This document shows positions 39,775-43,913 of a stretch of DNA of 43,913 nucleotides, piece by piece. Position numbers and translations under genes: made by a program. Within the stretch, counting starts at the first letter, position 1, and every line of letters begins with the position of its first letter. The notes beneath the pieces are model-generated. The model was not told the DNA's origin and made no database searches. It was given only the letters and a program-made list of their open reading frames with translations. This stretch comes from Microbacteriaceae bacterium (lineage in GTDB: Bacteria > Actinomycetota > Actinomycetes > Actinomycetales > Microbacteriaceae): positions 1 through 43,913 of the forward strand of contig JAIXXG010000101.1 of NCBI GenBank assembly GCA_027490915.1, read 5' to 3'.

Positions 39775-40554
39775 CTAGTCGACGCGGTCGTCGCGATTCT
39801 TGGCCGGGTTGCGCAGCACTCCGAGACCCTCGATGCGGATCTCGACGGTCTGGCCGTCGACGAACCCGCCGAGACCGTCGGGCGTGCCGGTCATGATGAT
39901 GTCGCCCGGCAGCAGCGTCCACGCGTCGCTGACGAACTCGATGATCTCCGGAACCTTCGTGATCATGTCGCGCGTGTTGCCCCTGCGCCGCGGCTCGCCG
40001 TCGACGAAGGTCTCGATCTCGAGGGCCGACGGGTCGAGCTCGGTCTCGATGAAGGGCCCGATCGGCGCGAACGAGTCGAAGCCCTTCGCCCGGGCCCACT
40101 GCCCGTCGGCGAACATGACGTCGCGGGCCGAGACATCGTTGCCGATCGTGAAGCCGAAGACGTAGTCGCGCCAGTCGGCCGCCTTCACCCGCTTGGCGAT
40201 CTTGCCGATCACGACCACGAGCTCGCCCTCGTGGGTGATGCGACCGTCGACCGGCGGGATGATGATCGGCTCGTCGGGGCCGATCACCGCGGTGTTCGGC
40301 TTGAGGAAGATGAGCGGGTTGTCGGGCACCTCGTACTGCATGGTCGCGACGTGCGCCGCATAGTTCATGCCGATGCACACGACCTTCGAGCGCGGGATGA
40401 CCGGCGCGAGCAGGCGCACATCGGCGAGCTTCACCCGCTCGCCGGTGGTGTCGTACCCGTGGAACATCGGGTCGCCCGCGAGCACGACGAGCTCGTCGTC
40501 GTCGACGATGCCGAACTGCGGATCACCGCCGGCACTGAATCGCGCGATCTTCAC
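39775..40554 (-). CDS. Fumarylacetoacetate hydrolase family protein
   Basis: 259 residues. VVCIGMNYAAHVATM, PLIFLKPNTAVIGPDEPIII, ITHEGELVVVIGK with the metal-binding glutamates, and FGFTIGNDVSARDVMF, then PGDIIMTGTPDGLGG, are the standard blocks of the FAH fold. Members cleave or decarboxylate 2-oxo acids (fumarylpyruvate, acylpyruvate, homoprotocatechuate pathway intermediates); the exact substrate is open. In many Actinobacteria such a gene precedes gltX; here an MFS and a CAP/CWB2 gene intervene. GTG at 40554 is preceded at six bases by TAGGCT (40561-40566). Confidence 0.93.
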   Translation of the reverse strand: MKIARFSAGGDPQFGIVDDDELVVLAGDPMFHGYDTTGERVKLADVRLLAPVIPRSKVVCIGMNYAAHVATMQYEVPDNPLIFLKPNTAVIGPDEPIIIPPVDGRITHEGELVVVIGKIAKRVKAADWRDYVFGFTIGNDVSARDVMFADGQWARAKGFDSFAPIGPFIETELDPSALEIETFVDGEPRRRGNTRDMITKVPEIIEFVSDAWTLLPGDIIMTGTPDGLGGFVDGQTVEIRIEGLGVLRNPAKNRDDRVD

Positions 40555-40577
40555 CTGTTCAGCCTAACTGCACTACG

Positions 40578-41075
40578 TCAGCGCGGGGTGACGACGTAGG
40601 TCGCCGTGACGACACCGTCGGCGTCGGTCGCCACCGAGAGGTCCACCCGGAACGCCGTGCCGGTGAACGCGCCGTAGCCGCTCGCGGCGTCGGCCGAGAC
40701 TCCCGAGCCGGTGAAGCCGGCGGCCTCGAGCGCTGCGGCGGCATCCGCGAAGGCGAGACCGCCGTCGAGACGCGTGCGCACCACCCAGCCCGACCCCTGC
40801 GGGCCGGCGCCACCGCCGAGCACCTCGCCGGTCAGCGGAACCTCGGTCGGGAAGCTCGCGGGCACCGTGCCGTCGGCGGTCAGCTCGACCCCGCCGAGCA
40901 CCTCGTCGACGAGCCCGCGGATCTGCTCGTCGATGCCGCCGACCAGCTGGTCGACACCCTGCTGCACGAGACCCTCGACGATGTTGTCGATCGGGGTTCC
41001 GGTGCTGCACGCGGAAGTGCCCGCGACGAGCGCGAGGCTGAGGGCGGCGACGGCGAGCGGACGGCGGGCGATCAT
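40578..41075 (-). CDS. Putative lipoprotein, unknown function
   Basis: 165 residues. The signal RPLAVAALSLALVAGTSAC ends in a lipobox-like SAC, with Cys23 as the lipidated residue, followed by STGTPIDN. A helical stretch rich in V, Q and D (NIVEGLVQQGVDQLVGGIDE) precedes a small beta-rich domain (FPTEVPLTGEVLGGG, WVVRTRLDGGLAFADAAAAL, VTATYVVTPR). No family is recognised. ATG at 41075 has GAGAGGAGC upstream. The gene lies between typA and the FAH gene, all on the minus strand. Confidence 0.72.
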   Translation of the reverse strand: MIARRPLAVAALSLALVAGTSACSTGTPIDNIVEGLVQQGVDQLVGGIDEQIRGLVDEVLGGVELTADGTVPASFPTEVPLTGEVLGGGAGPQGSGWVVRTRLDGGLAFADAAAALEAAGFTGSGVSADAASGYGAFTGTAFRVDLSVATDADGVVTATYVVTPR

Positions 41076-41138
41076 CGGATGCTCCTCTCGGGGGCCCCTC
41101 CGTGCCGAGCCCCACGGGCTGCGGCGCGGAGGTGCACG

Positions 41139-43046
41139 TCAGGCGTTCTGCTTCTTCAGGCGCGAGGTAGCGCGGGCGCGCAGGGTCTGGTCGAGCTCGA
41201 CCTTGCGGATGCGCACCGTCTCGGGGGTGACCTCGACGCACTCGTCCTCGCGGGCGAACTCCAGGCACTCCTCGAGAGTCAGCTGACGAGGAGGCGTGAG
41301 GCGCTCGAGCTCCTCCGCCGTCGACGAGCGGATGTTGTTGAGCTTCTTCTCCTTGGTGATGTTGACGTCCATGTCGTCGGCACGCGAGTTCTCACCCACC
41401 ACCATGCCCTCGTAGACCTCGTCCGTGGGCTTGACGAAGAAGGTCATGCGCTCCTGCAGCGCCATCATCGCGTTGCTCGTCACGACCCCGGCGCGGTCGG
41501 CCACGATCGAGCCGTTGTTGCGCGCGACGATGCTGCCCGCCCACGGCTCGTAGCCGTGCGCGATGGCGTTGGCGATGCCGGTGCCGCGGGTCGTGGTGAG
41601 GAACTCGGTGCGGAAGCCGATGAGACCTCGGCTGGGCACGACGAACTCCATGCGCACCCAGCCGGTGCCGTGGTTGGTCATGCCCTCCATGCGGCCGCGA
41701 CGGGCGGCGAGCAGCTGCGTGATCGCGCCGAGGTACTCCTCCGGCGCGTCGATCGTGAGGTGCTCGAAGGGCTCGTGCAGCTTGCCGTCGATGGTCTTGG
41801 TGACCACCTGGGGCTTGCCGACCGTGAGCTCGAAGCCCTCGCGGCGCATGTTCTCGACGAGGATCGCGAGGGCCAGCTCGCCGCGGCCCTGCACCTCCCA
41901 GGCGTCGGGGCGCCCGATGTCGACCACGCGGATCGAGACGTTGCCGATGAGCTCGCGGTCGAGCCGGTCTTTGACCATGCGGGCCGTGAGCTTGTGCCCC
42001 TTGACCTTGCCGACGAGCGGCGAGGTGTTCGTGCCGATCGTCATCGAGATGGCCGGCTCGTCGACGGTGATGGCCGGCAGCGGCCGGATGTCGTCGAGGT
42101 CGGCGATGGTCTCGCCGATCGTGATGTCCTCGATGCCCGCGATGGCGACGATGTCGCCGGCCATGGCCGACTCGGCGGGGTAGCGCTCAAGGGCGCGGGT
42201 CTTCAGCAGCTCGGTGATGCGCATCTGGCTGTGTGTGCCGTCGTGGCGCACCCAGGCGACCTGCTGACCCTTCTTGAGGGTGCCGTTGAAGATGCGCAGC
42301 AGCGCGATGCGGCCGAGGAACGGGCTCGCGTCCAGGTTCGTGACGTGCGCCTGCAGGGGGTGCTCGTCGTCGTAGGTCGGCGCGGGGATGTGCGACAGGA
42401 TCGCCTCGAACAGCGGCTCGAGGTCGTCGTTGTCGGGCAGCTGCCCATCGGCCGGCCGGGTGCGGCTCGCGGCGCCCGCGCGGCCCGAGGCGTAGATGAC
42501 CGGCAGGTCGAGGATCGCGTCGACATCGAGGTCGGGCACCTCGTCCTGCAGGTCGCTCGCCAACCCGAGCAGCAGGTCGTGGGTCTCCTCCTCGACGGCC
42601 TCGATGCGGGCATCCGGGCGATCGGTCTTGTTGACCAGCAGGATCACCGGCAGCTTCGCCGCGAGCGCCTTGCGCAGCACGAAGCGGGTCTGCGGCAGCG
42701 GGCCCTCGCTCGCGTCGACGAGCAGCACGACGCCGTCGACCATGCTGAGGCCGCGCTCGACCTCACCGCCGAAGTCGGCGTGACCGGGGGTGTCGATCAC
42801 GTTGATCGTGATCTCCTGCCCGCCGGCGTGCTTGCCGGTGTAGGTCACCGCCGTGTTCTTGGCGAGGATCGTGATGCCCTTCTCGCGCTCGAGGTCGTTC
42901 GAGTCCATCGCGCGCTCCTCGATGTGAGCGTGCGCGGCGAACGACCCTGTCTGGCGGAGCATGGCGTCGACCAGGGTCGTCTTGCCGTGGTCGACGTGGG
43001 CGACGATCGCCACATTGCGCAGGTCGGTGCGGGTGGCGAGGGCCAT
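41139..43046 (-). CDS. typA: Translational GTPase TypA/BipA
   Basis: 635 residues, a ribosome-associated GTPase of the EF-G family needed under stress and at low temperature. G1 [17 protein letters not shown], the switch region [30 protein letters not shown] and VNKTDRPDA (NKxD) are present; the TypA-specific C-terminal half includes [20 protein letters not shown] and [23 protein letters not shown] at 43046 lies 3 bp after the stop of the ABC ATPase gene, and its ribosome site AAGGAAT overlaps that stop, so the two are translationally linked. Confidence 0.97.
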   Translation of the reverse strand: MALATRTDLRNVAIVAHVDHGKTTLVDAMLRQTGSFAAHAHIEERAMDSNDLEREKGITILAKNTAVTYTGKHAGGQEITINVIDTPGHADFGGEVERGLSMVDGVVLLVDASEGPLPQTRFVLRKALAAKLPVILLVNKTDRPDARIEAVEEETHDLLLGLASDLQDEVPDLDVDAILDLPVIYASGRAGAASRTRPADGQLPDNDDLEPLFEAILSHIPAPTYDDEHPLQAHVTNLDASPFLGRIALLRIFNGTLKKGQQVAWVRHDGTHSQMRITELLKTRALERYPAESAMAGDIVAIAGIEDITIGETIADLDDIRPLPAITVDEPAISMTIGTNTSPLVGKVKGHKLTARMVKDRLDRELIGNVSIRVVDIGRPDAWEVQGRGELALAILVENMRREGFELTVGKPQVVTKTIDGKLHEPFEHLTIDAPEEYLGAITQLLAARRGRMEGMTNHGTGWVRMEFVVPSRGLIGFRTEFLTTTRGTGIANAIAHGYEPWAGSIVARNNGSIVADRAGVVTSNAMMALQERMTFFVKPTDEVYEGMVVGENSRADDMDVNITKEKKLNNIRSSTAEELERLTPPRQLTLEECLEFAREDECVEVTPETVRIRKVELDQTLRARATSRLKKQNA

Positions 43047-43049
43047 GAG

Positions 43050-43913
43050 CTATTCCTTGGTGGCTGCGCGCTGCTCTCGGCGCTCCCGCTGCGCCACCGG
43101 ATCGGGCAGGGGAACAGCGGCGATGAGGCGCTGAGTGTAGGGGTCTTGGGGGTTGCGCAGAATCTGATCACGCGAACCCTGCTCGACCAGTCTACCCCGG
43201 TGCATCACCGCGATCCGGTGCGCGAGCATGTCGACGACCGCGAGGTCGTGGCTGATGAAGAGGCAGGCGAACTGGAGCTTGCTCTGCAGGTCTTGCAGCA
43301 GGTCGAGGAATCGAGCCTGCACCGAGACGTCGAGCGCGCTCGTCGGCTCGTCGGCCACGAGCAGCTCGGGCGCGAGCGCGAGGGCGCGGGCGATGCCGAC
43401 ACGCTGGCGCTGGCCGCCCGAGAGCTCGTGGGGGTAGCGGTTGCGGTAGCTGGCGGGCAGCTCGACCTGGCTCAGCAGCTCTTCGACGCGCTTGTCGAGC
43501 TCCTTGCCCTGGGCTTCCTTGGCAAGCAGCAGCGGCTCGCCGATGCTCTCGCCGATCGGCATGCGCGGGTTGAGGCTCGATCCCGGGTCCTGGAACACGA
43601 TGCCGGCCTTGCGGCGCAGCGGCCGCAGCTCTTTCATCGATGCCTTCGAGATGTCGATGCCCGCGGAGACGAGGCGGCCGTACTTGATCGGCAGCAGGCC
43701 GACGGCGGCACGACCGAGCGTCGTCTTGCCCGACCCCGACTCGCCGACGAGGCCCACGATCTCGCCCGGGTAGACGTCGAGGGTGATGTCGTCGGCGGCG
43801 AGGAAGGCCGGCACCCGTCCGCGCTTCGGGTACTCGATCGAGACGTCCTGGAACGAGAGCACGGGCTCTGCCGTGGGCTTCGCGGTCGCCGTCGCAACCT
43901 CGGAGATGTCGAG
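43050..43913 (-). CDS. Oligopeptide/dipeptide-type ABC transporter ATPase, 5' end beyond window
   Basis: About 288 residues are visible and the frame is open at the right edge. Walker A GLVGESGSGKTTLGRAAVG, Q-loop VFQDPGSSLNPRM, signature ELSGGQRQRVGIARALALA, Walker B ELLVADEPTSALD and the switch His in LFISHDLAV are complete. The C-terminal TQRLIAAVPLPDPV segment is the oligopeptide-transporter C-terminal region (DppF/OppF type). The residues before LSFQDVSIEY are low in complexity (TATAKPTAEP), so this may be the start of a single ATPase or the linker of a fused double ATPase; only sequence to the right can tell. Confidence 0.9.
   Translation of the reverse strand, partial: LDISEVATATAKPTAEPVLSFQDVSIEYPKRGRVPAFLAADDITLDVYPGEIVGLVGESGSGKTTLGRAAVGLLPIKYGRLVSAGIDISKASMKELRPLRRKAGIVFQDPGSSLNPRMPIGESIGEPLLLAKEAQGKELDKRVEELLSQVELPASYRNRYPHELSGGQRQRVGIARALALAPELLVADEPTSALDVSVQARFLDLLQDLQSKLQFACLFISHDLAVVDMLAHRIAVMHRGRLVEQGSRDQILRNPQDPYTQRLIAAVPLPDPVAQRERREQRAATKE

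Noticed and set aside
1-43913. CRISPR array, prophage, insertion sequence or integrative element
   Set aside because: No regularly spaced repeat array, transposase, integrase, phage structural gene or tRNA-flanking attachment duplication was seen; the two tRNAs are complete with no nearby partial copy noticed.

Overview
The window is one stretch of chromosome from a high-GC actinobacterium, most likely a member of Microbacteriaceae. The reasons are GC-rich, densely packed genes with many GTG starts, an F420-dependent glucose-6-phosphate dehydrogenase, a LAxTG-type sortase substrate, and a core gene order (leuCD-murA-plsC-gpsA-ligase ... thiL-recG/rsmD-coaD) that is familiar from Actinobacteria. 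The genus cannot be named from sequence alone. I see no insertion sequence, prophage, integrase, CRISPR array or plasmid function. The tRNAs are tRNA-Glu(CTC) and tRNA-Gln(CTG).

Layout. 1-7395 is accessory: a YdeI-like protein (cut by the left edge), a TetR-regulated medium-chain oxidoreductase, small membrane and exported proteins, Fgd, a DUF4259 protein and a GAP/LysE-like membrane protein. 7420-12806 is housekeeping: coaD, an endonuclease/phosphatase-fold protein, recG and rsmD (divergent), and thiL. 12968-14566 holds two tandem paralogous membrane proteins and a DUF3515-type lipoprotein on the plus strand. 14602-25560 is a long minus-strand block: TerC, LOG-family protein, leuC, leuD, murA, plsC, gpsA, alpha/beta hydrolase, membrane-anchored MurF-like ligase and a D-Ala-D-Ala-ligase-like protein. 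25628-27147 has a lipoprotein and an LAETG-anchored surface protein. 27339-33514 has tRNA-Glu, a lipid kinase, a CsoR-type regulator, a metallo-beta-lactamase-fold protein, a MerR regulator with its membrane-protein partner, glycerate kinase, Ppx/GppA phosphatase and tRNA-Gln. 33580-43913 has a divergent membrane pair (one a b-type cytochrome), gltX, a CAP/CWB2 secreted protein, an MFS transporter, an FAH-family enzyme, a lipoprotein, typA and an oligopeptide ABC ATPase cut by the right edge.

How it works together. Cell-envelope synthesis dominates: murA (first committed peptidoglycan step), gpsA and plsC (phospholipid precursors), and a cassette of hydrolase, MurF-like ligase and Ddl-like ligase that could build or modify a D-amino-acid peptide terminus. 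leuCD sits in the same minus-strand run, behind a leader that looks like a translation-linked attenuator.

The strongest non-coding signal is promoter architecture. At about 22 genes a TANNNT-like -10 hexamer lies 6-8 bases before the start codon, so the transcript should begin at or next to the start codon (leaderless mRNA). In one case two divergent leaderless genes have overlapping -10 boxes inside a 17-bp gap. The best candidates for something not yet described are the leuC leader, the MurF-like/Ddl-like/hydrolase cassette, and the MerR-controlled membrane protein. All functional statements are read from sequence and from recalled family knowledge; no database search was possible.
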